DNA from: Chrysaora quinquecirrha
Lineage: Eukaryota > Cnidaria > Scyphozoa > Semaeostomeae > Pelagiidae
NCBI GenBank assembly: GCA_014526335.1
Contig: JACTAT010000007.1
Location: 837,422-901,421, forward strand
Length of the DNA stretch: 64,000 nucleotides
Direction: 5' to 3'
Part shown: piece after piece, positions 14,201-26,200 of the stretch
Position numbering within the stretch: the stretch's first letter is position 1
Layout of the letters: every line of letters starts with the position of its first letter
The notes under the pieces: generated by a model
Told to the model about the DNA's origin: nothing
Seen by the model: only the letters and a program-made list of their open reading frames with translations
Databases searched by the model: none
Translations under genes and position numbers: made by a program

Positions 14201-17200
14201 TGAATCAAAACTTGTGCACATGCGCAGTAGGTAAAACAAGATACACGTTTTTTTTATAAGAAACCTGGCTCGGGGCCTAGTTCTAAAAGTTTCTTCATTT
14301 TTGGCCCAATTTTAGTTCTAAAAGTTTCTTAACAGTCTCTTAATTAAATGGAAATAAATTGCAGTAAAAACGATAAATACCTTCTGCGGGATACAGTATT
14401 GCTGACAGGTGCGAGAAATTGCACGGAATTAGTCACACTGGTGCGAGAAATTGCACAGGAATGCTTGAGAACTAATTACTACCTCTACAAATGGGAAATT
14501 AGTATGTTGGAAAACTGATACAAAAATTTCTAAAGTTTCGTAACTCCTTCCTCGTAGTTCTAAAAGTTTCTTAACTTTTTGGTTGTTTAGTTCTAGGTTT
14601 CTTATAAACCGGTTTCTTATAAAAAAACGTGTATTTTTAAGAGATTTATAGGATTTATAATATTCAAAAGATGTGTGGTATTTATGAAGATTTATCGTCA
14701 AGGTGTACGAGATTTATGAATTGATACACCCCTCGGCCAACATTAGACCCAACATTTCGCCTAATTTCTTTTTGTATATTGAGCGGAAAGTATGTCCAAA
14801 GATGTCTCCGCAAAGAATAAATTAAACACCAAATACTCACGTTCTCTTGTTGGCTCTTCTTCATTAACTCCAAAATTAAAGGAGTGTCCTTGGATTCAGC
14901 ATTAATATTGAGTGTTTTGATTAGGTTCTCTCTTGTTTCGAACTTTTCTCCCTGGAAAAATATCAGAACGACACTTTGATAATGAAATTAGGCAGAAACA
15001 CTGAAAGTGCTGCACTGTGATGCAAAACATACACCCTAATATACATAATAACGCGATAAAGATAAGAAGGAGCTTCTTCAAAATTCAATTTTCAAGGGGA
15101 GGCATTTAGGGAGTCATTTAGAAGGGTACTAATTTATAAAGAGGGGGAGGGCTTATTCAAAAATCAACCTGACTTACTGGGGCTAATTCAAAATGCAGAA
15201 TGAATTTTGTTGATATATCGTGATACAACTTGTTGCGGTGTGGGAAGTTCCACTAGGCAAAGGTGGTGTTGCATCGTGGTGAAATCCAGCTGACTCGGAG
15301 TCTCAAGAGCTCAGTGTCATCAGGGTTCGAGCCCAGCCACTGTAGCCTCACAGCCAGGGTTGAGGTGTTGAAAGCTCCACTACGCCAAAGTGCTGTGGCA
15401 GAGTGGTGTAATCCAGCTGACTCGGAGTCTCAGGAGCTTAGTGTCGTCGGGGTTCCAGCCCAGCCACAGTAGCCCCACAGTCAGGGTTGAGGTGTTGGGA
15501 ACTCCACTAGGCGAAGGTGCTGCTGCGTTGTGGTTCAATCCAGCTGACTCGAGATCTCAGGAGCTCAGTGTGGTCAGGGTTCGAGCCCAGTCACGGTAGC
15601 CTCACAGCCAGGGTTGAGGTGTTGGAAACTCCACTAGGCAAAGGTGCCGTTGTGTTGTGGGGGTAATCCAGCTGACTCGGGGACTTAAGAGCTTCGTGTA
15701 GTCTGGGTTCGAGCCCAGCAACGGTAGCTTCACAGCCAGGGTTGAGGTCTTGATTAGATAATCTTCTACTAAGGTCCTAGAGACTGGCGATCAAACACCC
15801 TTTCACTCTCACATTTTCCCCTTTTACCTTCGCGCCCCAGATCAAGGCCATGTTAAGGTGAAGGTTATATAATGTATTTAGTGCCTGTCGCTAGAATCTC
15901 TGAAGTAGATGACATGACAAGATCTTGAATCTGGCTTTGACGCTATCATGTTTAGGGCTCGAACCTCGACCTTGTCAAGCTCTAGCAAGTTAGCTAGATA
16001 AGACCAGGACCCTGCAGTACCTTTATGTTGACATCGCGAGTATTTTAAAGGTACTAGTACAGCATAAATGACAGAATACAGTTGTGTAAATTTCTCAGCA
16101 CTTGAAAGTTGTAGTTTATACTAATTTCCTCTGCATACACAAAGTTTTGCTTTGACTCATGGTGTGTGAAGTGTAGAAAGAGACAACACGTTGAAAACTA
16201 TATACAAAACCTCATGAAATATATGCAAAACACCTAACTAAGAATAAGATCGTAATAATCGTGAGTAAACCTGAACGCTAACGTGAGAGCGAACGTAGAA
16301 AGCGAATAAAAACGAATGATTCTAACACACTATTATAACAGGAAAACGTGACTAGTGTCCAGACTTCTAATATACTAGAACCCAGACCTCCGTACTTGTC
16401 ATGGTGTTTTGATCTTAGGGCGTATTTTTTGGTCACATTCTGTTTTCAGCAGACGCCTTCTCTTTTCGGCCGACGTCGTAACGTATTTTTTTGGTACCGC
16501 CTTCTGAAAACGGCAGGTTTCGCAGGCCTCCAAAACCTTCTGTCCCCGAAGCTGGAAGGTTTCGCAAACATCTCAAGGAATCTCATTCTCCCTTTAAAAT
16601 GTATGGTTTGGTTCAATTTTGTTCTGATCCGCATAGCGTTTCGGCAGCTGTGTTTTTTTGGTACAGGAAACGTTTTTCTGCTAAGTCTACCGTTTTCAGA
16701 GTTCTGAGGGTCTGCCAAAAACTGAAGATTACCAAAAACGTAAGCCCTTACTGAATCACTTAAATTTCTGTTGCACAACAATTTTTTCCCCATAGAACAA
16801 AGCTGGTCAAGTGGTCTTTTCAGGGGCGCAAATCGAAAAAATTATTGGGGGGGTGTCATGAAGTGGGACCGAAGGGTATTGGTCTTTGTGTGCCGAAAAG
16901 CGCACCCACCTAGGGGGGTTCGTGGACATGCTCCCCCGGAAAATTTTGAAAAATTGGGTTGCTAGAATCGCTCTGGTGAGCGTTTCAGGACTCTTTTAAT
17001 GTAATTTTTGCGCAGCCCAGCTGTTGAAGAAAACCTAAGAAACAACAAGTTTTGTCAAAATTTATGTCGATGTTGTAATGTCGCCTGGCGCCCGGAATTG
17101 TCCAGAAACATAAAAAATAAGGCCAGAAATGGCTGACACAACTTGTCTTTGTTGTACAGCTAGGCATCTCCTGACTAACGGCAGTATTGACTACCAATAC

Positions 17201-20200
17201 ATTGTACTGTCATGAAGGGATTGGGTTGCAATTGGCCGAAAGTTGTCCCGCCTAGCTGCTCTGGCCCTTTTGTTTGCTAATTTGTTCTTTCAAGGAAACA
17301 TCATCACTATTTCCTGCTATGCAAAACAGCGTGGTGAATTAAGTTCAATTTTCAATGATCTGCATGAGAGCAATTTTTTACCGAGTTTTCTTTGGGTTTC
17401 GGGTACAACTCGGGGGTACATGACTTATGAATGGACGGGGATGTGCCGCCCAGATTTCAGAAACCCACCCACTTATAATGTAGACCTTTGCAGAAACAGA
17501 CCCTATTTTATGAGTAAAATAATCGGAATACAAGAATAATAAGACTTTCTAGGCCTTATTATTGCGTGATATTATACTACGAACATCTTTGACGCGATTT
17601 TTCCACTTTTCTGACCGAATTAAAGTCAAACTTTCGACTTTTCTTCAATTTGCTACCCACTTTTATGGGGTTTTGGTTAAAATCATACCCATGTTTAGAG
17701 AATTTCAGGGCCAAAAACCCACCCATATGGGCGGCACATACCCGTACCCAAATTATACTAAGTACCCCCCTTAGGAATAACGGGAATATTAAAAGTAGAA
17801 CACAGGTATAAATTTTAAAGCCAATAACCAGAAAATAAGAACGAAAATTGATGTTTTCTCAATTTCTCGAGAATTACGACGGTTACGCCTTTAGTGAAAC
17901 GGACAACCCCGGGTATTTTTGGATGTTGAATTCATTTCTGCAGAGAAAATCCACCGAAATGGGTCATTTTCGCCGCAGGCTCAGTTTTTCGAGTTCAATC
18001 CTTCAATTGGTGGATAATCGCCAGATCTGTCCGTGATTTCAATCCCTCGATTGGGGAATTATCACCCAATACGCAGAGGATATCGGTATCCGGGAAGTGT
18101 ACCTTGCTGATATTAGTCAAACATGGGGCTTATTTGAGGGTAGTTTACTGTACTTCAGATGTGGGTTTAATCAAATTAATACTGCATGTGAAAATTAATA
18201 GGATAGTTTTTAATAATACACTCTTTTTTTTTATAAGAATAAAGTTTATAAGAATATTGAGGCTCAGAATCATCCAATTTTTAAGAATATGTAAGAATAT
18301 GCTCAGCCTCAGCTCGCATATTTGTGCCTCATTTTTCAGCAGTTGCCTGATTTGCAAAGTTAAAACGAAACTTCATGATTGTTAAACAACATTCTTATTG
18401 TTATAATAGTTGAATTTTTCTTTCGCTCCGCCATTTACTCGTAATTTTTCTTTTAACAATGTTCCCCTGAAACCATATCGTGTTTGAAAAAATAAGAATA
18501 CTTTAAGAATATTTTCAGGCTCAAAACGAAAATTTCTTAAGAATATTGAGGCTGGGCAAAATTTATAGTATTCTTATAAAAAAAAGAGTGTATTCCAGTA
18601 CATGTGATACACTGTAATACCTAGGTGCATATAACATGCAGACTCATTTCACTTACTTTTAATGACTCTTGTTCTTCCAGTGCCAGAAAGACATTTGCAC
18701 GGAGCTCAGCCTAGAAACACAGGAATAATGAATCTTTGAATTAACTAAGCAATGTTTCCTTGGGCTCACTGAAAGGCTTGAGCTTTTATAAATTACAATT
18801 CAATTATTCAATTCAATTCAATTCAATTCATATATTCATCACCCACAACGGGGTCTAGTAGTTTACAATACTATCGTCTACATGCAAAAATGTTACACGA
18901 TGATTGCAATACTACAAGGAGTAACTAAGTCTAAGAATTAAACTAAATTTAACTACAATAAATTTAACTGAAATTTCAACCATAATATTGTATAATAATA
19001 ATTCAACGCTAATACCGACTAACAATGTTTGATTTTAAATTTATATTCAATGAAAATTAATTCTATTGTATCCTGTTAATTAAAAAACATCCTAATTGGA
19101 ATTGACGCTTCTTTTAATTTCTGATAGGTATATAAATTTTGCCAGAGAAGATAATGTTTCCCTATTTTTAGATAACAACATTTGTTTAAATAATTCATTT
19201 TTCTCTTCAACTGATAATCGATCGATTTGATGTTGTTTCAAATTTTGTTGGATGAAGAATATTTCTCTTTGGCTCTTATTATTCAAACAGTCATAAATAA
19301 AGTGGATTTCGTTGTCGATTTCCTTCTTTTACTCTTACAATATTCGCAAAAACGTTCATTTTGCTCTATTCTAGCCTTTGAATAACGACCGGTTTCTATC
19401 TTAAGTTTGTGTGCACTAATCATAAGTCTAGTTAAGGCAGCTCTATGACTTCTTGAGTCTACTTGCAACAGATAATTCGAGATACATGGGTTGTCTTTCA
19501 TTTGCCTATAAAATGTTAGTCTGTTCATGTTGGCTGTTTGCTCTTCCCATCGGTTAATAAATTTCTGCGTTAGTTCTTTTTGCAAATATCTTTTATCAGC
19601 TTGTTATTTTTATTTGTTATCTTTTATTGTCATTGTGTGTGTTGTTAATACTTTTGATGAAGAGTTTATCAAGATCAAAGTTAGTCTCTTCTACGATATC
19701 ATTTACATTTCTATACCATGGAGAGTTTAATAATATATTTTCTGTTAATGTGTCTTTAAGCAAGGTATTTTTATTTTGGTCTACATAATCAAAGAATTTA
19801 AAAGAGTTTATCTGCATATCAATCTTAAGCGGTTTTAAACCTAGTTCTCCTAAGACTGCCAAATTTATTGCCTTTCGATTCACTCCTAAAATGTGTTTAC
19901 AGAACATCAACTGTACTTTCTCAATTAGGTTATCTTGTTTTGAGGCACATCCCCATATCTCAGAGCCATATAATAATATCGGTTTTATTGTCGAATTAAA
20001 TACTTGTATCATTGTTTCTATAGAAATAAAATCAAGTGTTGATAGCTTATATATACTATACAATGCTCGCTTTGCTCTGTTTGCTAAATCTTCTATTAAT
20101 CCCGCAAAATTGCCACTATTTTCTAATTGGAAACCTAGATATTTATAAGTGCGCGCCAGACGTATTTCATTCCTGTTTATTTTAAAACATATATTTTAAA

Positions 20201-23200
20201 CATTTTACCTATTTTATTGAAAATTACTATTTTCGTTTTATCTGTATTTATTACCATTTTCCAAGTCTCACAGTATTCTTCTAATTCTTTAATGCTATTC
20301 TTCAAACCTTGTTCTGATTTAGATATTAAAACAATGTCATCGGCCCACATTAGGCAAGGTATCTTTCTGTTCATAATTTTGGAGCATCCACATCAGTGTT
20401 TGCTAAAAGTCTAGCACATAGATCATTCATGTCAATATTAAATAGAAGTGAACTTAAAGGGTCGCCCTGTTTCACACCCATATTGATCTCAAATTGTTCA
20501 GTCAAATAGTCTTTTAGGAGTATCCGATTTTTGTACTCGTGTATAGTTCTTGAATAGTTTTAACATTTTCCTTGGATTCCGTAATTTCTCAATTTATACA
20601 ACAATCCTTGACGCCATAATCTATCGAAAGCCTTTGATATGTCAATGAAACAGCAATACAGTTTTGTTTTTTTAAATTGCTTATCAATAAGTGTTTTGAG
20701 TATAAAGACATTGTTGGATGTTCTCATATCCTTACGAAAACCCATTAAATTATCTGCAAATATATCATAAGATTCGAAGATATTGGTTATTCTTTCATTT
20801 AGAATTTGATTGAACATTTTCCTAAACATGATGTCAATGTAATTCCTCTATAGTTTGTCGGTTGAGATTGGTCCCTTTTTGAATATCGGTTTGACCAACC
20901 CTTCTTTCCAAATAAGCGGATAATTTCCAAAGACAGCGTTGAATAAACTTTTATCATTTTACTACCTAATTTTAAGTTGGTAAAACTTTTAGAATTTCAT
21001 TAGATATGTTATCAATACCTACTGCTTTTTTCTTTTTAAGGTTGTTAACTGTGTTTAGAATTTCTTCAGTTGATATTTCTCTATTTATGTTACTATTTAT
21101 ATCTATTTTCTGATTTTCAGTAAGATTTACTCTTAACCCTTCCATATTTACATCTCCCTGTTCTCGTACTTCCTCCTTGAATCCTAGTTCCTTATAAAAC
21201 CTCACCCATGTTTCACTGTCTATTTGATCACTTGGATCTTCCTTTCCTTTATCGTTTGTTATTGATTTAATAATTTTCCATCGTTCTTTCATATTATTTT
21301 TTGCTAAATCATTAAGTTTCCTTAACTGTTTTTCTTTTTCTTGCCTGATTAGTCTTTTAATTAAAAACTTATATTCCTTTTTGTTTTGATGATACGTTTT
21401 TCTAATATAATCGTTACCTGGAAATGTATTCAATAGTTTTCCCAGCCTTTTAAGATCTTGTCGCTTGTTGTAGCAATTTACATCAAACATTTTCTGTTTT
21501 CTTTTCTTCGTTTTATTTGAGTTACACTTTTTAATTGGTTTAAGGCAGGCATTTGATGCCGTTTCTAAAAATTCATTAAATACACTAATTTTCTTATCAA
21601 TGTTGTCGTTGTTTTCAAGTTTATTTTCTAGTTTTGATAGAGTGTCATCTGAGAAGAACTTTTTTAGCTGTTGCTCCGAGTTTGCATCCCATATATATTT
21701 AGGTTTTATATTAAAATTCTTTTCTTTATGTTTCGTTACAGTTCTTTTGACATTCTTTATTTTTATATTCAATTCTAAGATTAACTGACAATGATCTGAG
21801 TGTAATGTTAATGGCTTAACTGAAAACAATTTTATTTTGTTTATGAAATTTTCACTACAAATCACATAATCAACAATGCTTGAGCCATTGTATTTAAAAC
21901 AAGTATATTTACCAGTTAGATCTCCTAATGTTCTACCATTAACAATTTTAAGATGATGTGTGTAACAAAGGTCTATCAAAGTTTTTCCAGCATTGTTAAC
22001 TGAATTATCTTTTGATGCTCTTTTACTTTGTATGTTATCTAGGTTTTGTTCAGGGTCACTCTCTCCAAACTGATTCGTGTCTGATTCAATGAAGTCAGTT
22101 AAAGTGCCAGTTCTACTGTTGAAGTCACCTCCTAAGATGATATATCCTAATTTTGAATATTTCAAAATTTCTTCTTTCAGGATTTGAGACGTATCGTTTA
22201 TACTTGTATGAGTCGAATTTTCTGGTTTGATATAAACAATACAGAAATAAATATCGTTATCAGATAATAGATATTGCTTTTTAAATTTAATCCATAGTAA
22301 ATCTTCATGTTTACTTTGTTTTACTTCAACTATATTTTTAAATTTTATTGGGATATATGCGAAATTCCTCCCGATGATCTTTTGAATTCCTGTTTTAGTT
22401 TTACGAAAATAGTGATGCGAAACGAAATTGTCTACATTTAAGGCTGAGTCATCTTCACTTAAAAACGTTTCTACGAAAAGCTAAATTCTAAAGGGCTAAG
22501 ATGCTCAGAAATGAAATCAGGGTCTTTAAGTTTATTTCTAAGCCCATTAACATTAAGCACTCTAATTTTGAGGTTATCAACAATATTATCATACCTTGAT
22601 TTAGATTTTGAAAGTTTCAAATGTGATTTTGGTTCGTTCTCGTTCATTTTGATTCTCTCCTTGTTGTTGCTGGCTGGTAGCCACTTCTTTTTCTTTAGGT
22701 ATTGCTGATATCCTTAAACTATTGAAAATGCCATCGTTGGTGCGCAGAAGGCATTTGTTGAGGTAGATGGTATTGAAAATCGTTTTGTTGTGATTCCTGA
22801 GGGGTTTGGTGATAGTTATCATATCTGATCATATTGTGGTGTTGGAGGTTAGTTGGTAACTGAGAGGGGTGGGATCCATTCAATATTGGCACCAAAAGAC
22901 CCGGTTGATGATGTTGTAGTTGTTGCTGCTGCGGTACAAGATACTGCTGCTGTTGTTGCTGATGAAATTCCTGCTGTTGCATAAGAGGCTGTTGTTGTTG
23001 CTGATATTGTTGCTGCTGTTCAAAAACTTGCTGCTGTTGATGATGTTGTTGTTGCTGCTGTGCGAAATACTGTTGTTGTTTTTGATGTTGTTGATGCTTT
23101 GATGCAAAATGCTGTTGTTGTTGCTGATAATGTTGTTGCATTTGACGTTGTTGCTGGTTCAGCTTCTGCCTTCTCATGAAAACTGCATCTTTTAATTCGC

Positions 23201-26200
23201 GGACAAAAAATTCTTGTCCCAGTATTTGAAAGGTGGATTCCATCCGCTGCAAAGGCTTCTCGTTGTTGCTCAGTCTCAAAATGATTGATATACCTCAAGC
23301 TTTTGCTTTTAGCAAGTTGTCTTAATTTTTTGGTTTAGACTTTTATATTTTGAATCGAAGTAGGGATTGTTAAGCCTTGGTAGAATCATAGAAATCGCTA
23401 AGTGTTGTTGTGGGTATTTATTGACAATTTGCTGTATTAAATGTTCTATGTTTGTTGAAATGTCATTTACGCTTGTTGTAGAGGAGATATCGTTGGACCC
23501 TATGTGAAGAATAATTTGTTCTTTGACCATTAGCGTTGATCTAGATATAAACTCAGAGATATCCTCTATTTTTCCTCCTCGGAAAACTTTTGATCGCGTG
23601 ATCTTTCTACCATGAAATTTGTGCGGGACGATTCCTTTAATTATAGAATCTCCAATAATGAGCACATCACAGCTATCATCCTCTGGTTGATTATTAGCAT
23701 CGGAATTCAAATGATGGTCGTCTGGCACCTCTGAGGAGACTTGATGATCGTTTAATGATTGATTCTGCATGCCATGTTTCTGACTGCGCTCTATCTCTGC
23801 GGGTGGTGGCGGCCAAAAATCTGTTGGGAATTCTTCTGTTTTTGGATCACGAAGTGAATCACGAAGGGTGTCTAAATCTTTACTTAACTTTTCAATTCCT
23901 CTTTCAAAGCGCTTAAAATCTGTGTTATTTGATCTCTCCAGCTTTTCTATTTGATTAATAAAGAAGTCATTTGCTTGTTTTTGATTTCTTTCCATACTTT
24001 TTGCAACTTGGTTTATTTTATTTGTGTTATCTATAATTAAATTGTCAAGCTGTTCTCGAAAAACTAATAATTCTCCGTTTAGTTCAGCCATTTTTTCGGG
24101 CTGCATCGAGATATTTGCAATCTTACTTTCCAAAGTGGCAATACTCTTTTTAATTGTTTCGGCTTCCTCGTTTTTATTTTGTTTGATTTTTCTTTCTTTG
24201 AACCATTGGTAAGGTTAGATTTGTTGGATTTAACACATTGGTCTACCTCTTTTAACTTTCCAGAAACTAGATTCAACTCTTCTCTTAATTTCAAATTTTC
24301 TGTTTTAAGTTCAATTATTTCTTGCTCTAATGATTCAATCATCGATAAAATTTTTTCTTGCTCATGTTCCTTAGCCCTATGCAATTTTTGTATGCTTTTT
24401 TCTGCTTTCAATAGGATTTCTTGCCTTTTTTCTTTCTATAATATTGGCGATTTAATATCGTAAACTGGTTTATTAGCTGAATCTACTGAGTTTTGAATAA
24501 CATTTTCACTTAAGAACTCTACCCAACTCTCGTTCCACGGTATTTCATTATAAGATTTGTTTTCATTTACTAGATCTTTGATGTTTCGAAACTCTAGATT
24601 TTTCCAAAAACTAATATCTTTCGATTGAATCATAAATTTTTTAGAATTCTCACCTCTGTATAGTGTAATCGTATGGGTATACTTTTCTTTCGCTTTATCT
24701 TTCGTAGAACATATTTTGATCTTTGTGATGTTTTTTTCCTCTTCAAGGCACCATTCCACTTTAACTTTCTTTTCTTCTTGATTCTTTTCCAGTTTAATGT
24801 ATCGTTCTACTATCGCGTTCTCCCATTTTTGCAGTCGTTCTTTTGATTCTGTTTCTAGAATTCCGCATGTTCCGTGCGATTTTAGTATTAAATCTTCACT
24901 TATCATTTTCTTTTTTAAACTTATTTGAAGGGCTACCAGCCAACTAGATTTATAGACAAATTATTCTAAGTTATTCCTAGAAAATTTCTAGAAAAAATTT
25001 TTACGTCCTTCCGCTGGCGAGACGACGCGTACATAAAGGAAACCTCACAGACACTTACGGCGAGTGGCACGTTAACGGCTATAAATATAGCCTTAATCAT
25101 CCACTGACCTCCTTTGACCTGGAAGGCATCCAGCATCATACTTATACCAACAACAACGGGATTAGAGAAGAAAAAGACATTGCAAGGCCCTCTGTTCATT
25201 TAAACTTAAGTTTAGCCTACTTTCTTAGCATAATTATAACAGTTTCTTTCGCCATTAACGGTGCTTAAAAAGGGAATTGACAGATATAAAAGTGGCTTAA
25301 GCCACCCATCCATCCAAATTGAATAAGAGAAGAATAGCTAAATTGCCTTTTGTGTAGGAATACAAAAGAGCTGCTTTGTCTTCATGCAATTGACCTTGTC
25401 TTATGCACGTCTATTGCCTTTAAGCTAACCATACCATACTATACACTTAGAGAGGTAGACTATATACCAATGTAGTACCGGTATTTTCTTGATGTTGGTG
25501 TTATGGTATGAGAAACTTATAGGTAATAACACAATAACGTCCCTACCATGTGTAACATTCCTATATCAAAGACATCTTTGTGTGTATACAGGTAAAAAGC
25601 TTTGTAATGCAATGAGAAATCTCTTGTGTAATTCCTCGTGAAATCATTGCACTGTTTGTAATTGCATTTTACGTGTAATCATATGGAGGATTCAACCAAT
25701 CGTGAAATGTATATGTAATCCTACATTGATGAAATCATCCGTTAATGCTAAGTAATTCTACACATGTGTTATCACCCGTTAACACTTTGTAATTCTACAC
25801 AACTGTAATCATCCGTTAATGCTTTTCTAATTCTACATTGCGTGCAATCTTCCATGTTATCATACATATATGTAAACATTAAACGTTCCCAATAATGTTT
25901 ACTATATGTAGGTCTGGGTACGCAAAACGTCTGTCCGTGTCCGTCTCATTGAACTAAAATATTTTTAAAATAGTTCAATAGTCCGCCCCGCCCCGGCCAG
26001 TCCAGCACACGCTCTCGATTGAGAAACAGTTCCCCAATCGGAGGACAGTCCCTTGATCGAGTAACAATTTCTTGATAGGGGATCAATGCGTTACTCGATC
26101 GGGGATCAATGCGTTACTCGATGCGTTACCCTGTCACTTGGACTGAAGAACAAGAACCAATTTTTACCCAGGTGCTATTTAGGCCTATTTCATATTGCAT

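Larger units (their letters stand above)
18795..24950 (-). mobile_element. CR1/L2-like non-LTR retrotransposon (LINE), nearly full length, decayed
   Basis: On minus, in order: a 5' leader (about 24950-24907), ORF1 (24906-22719) with N-terminal region, coiled coil, SGNH esterase and Gln-rich tail; ORF2 (22647-19092) with AP endonuclease and reverse transcriptase; a 3' UTR ending in tandem 'gaatt' units at 18831-18795. Esterase-type ORF1, AP endonuclease and a short-tandem-repeat 3' end fit the CR1/L2 group; the clade is inferred. Several frameshifts and stops make it inactive. It lies in CEP43 intron 1, in the same orientation as the gene. No target duplication could be defined by eye. Confidence 0.85.

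Noticed and set aside
17243..17539. 98-codon plus frame with hydrophobic start
   Set aside because: Overlaps a TIR element from 17411; no family match or splice support.
22719..23279. Host polyglutamine gene
   Set aside because: It is contiguous with the LINE esterase ORF after a one-base shift, and ORF2 follows in the same orientation.
24966..25199. 77-codon minus frame just upstream of the LINE
   Set aside because: It could be LINE 5' leader, but no protein similarity or conserved features.
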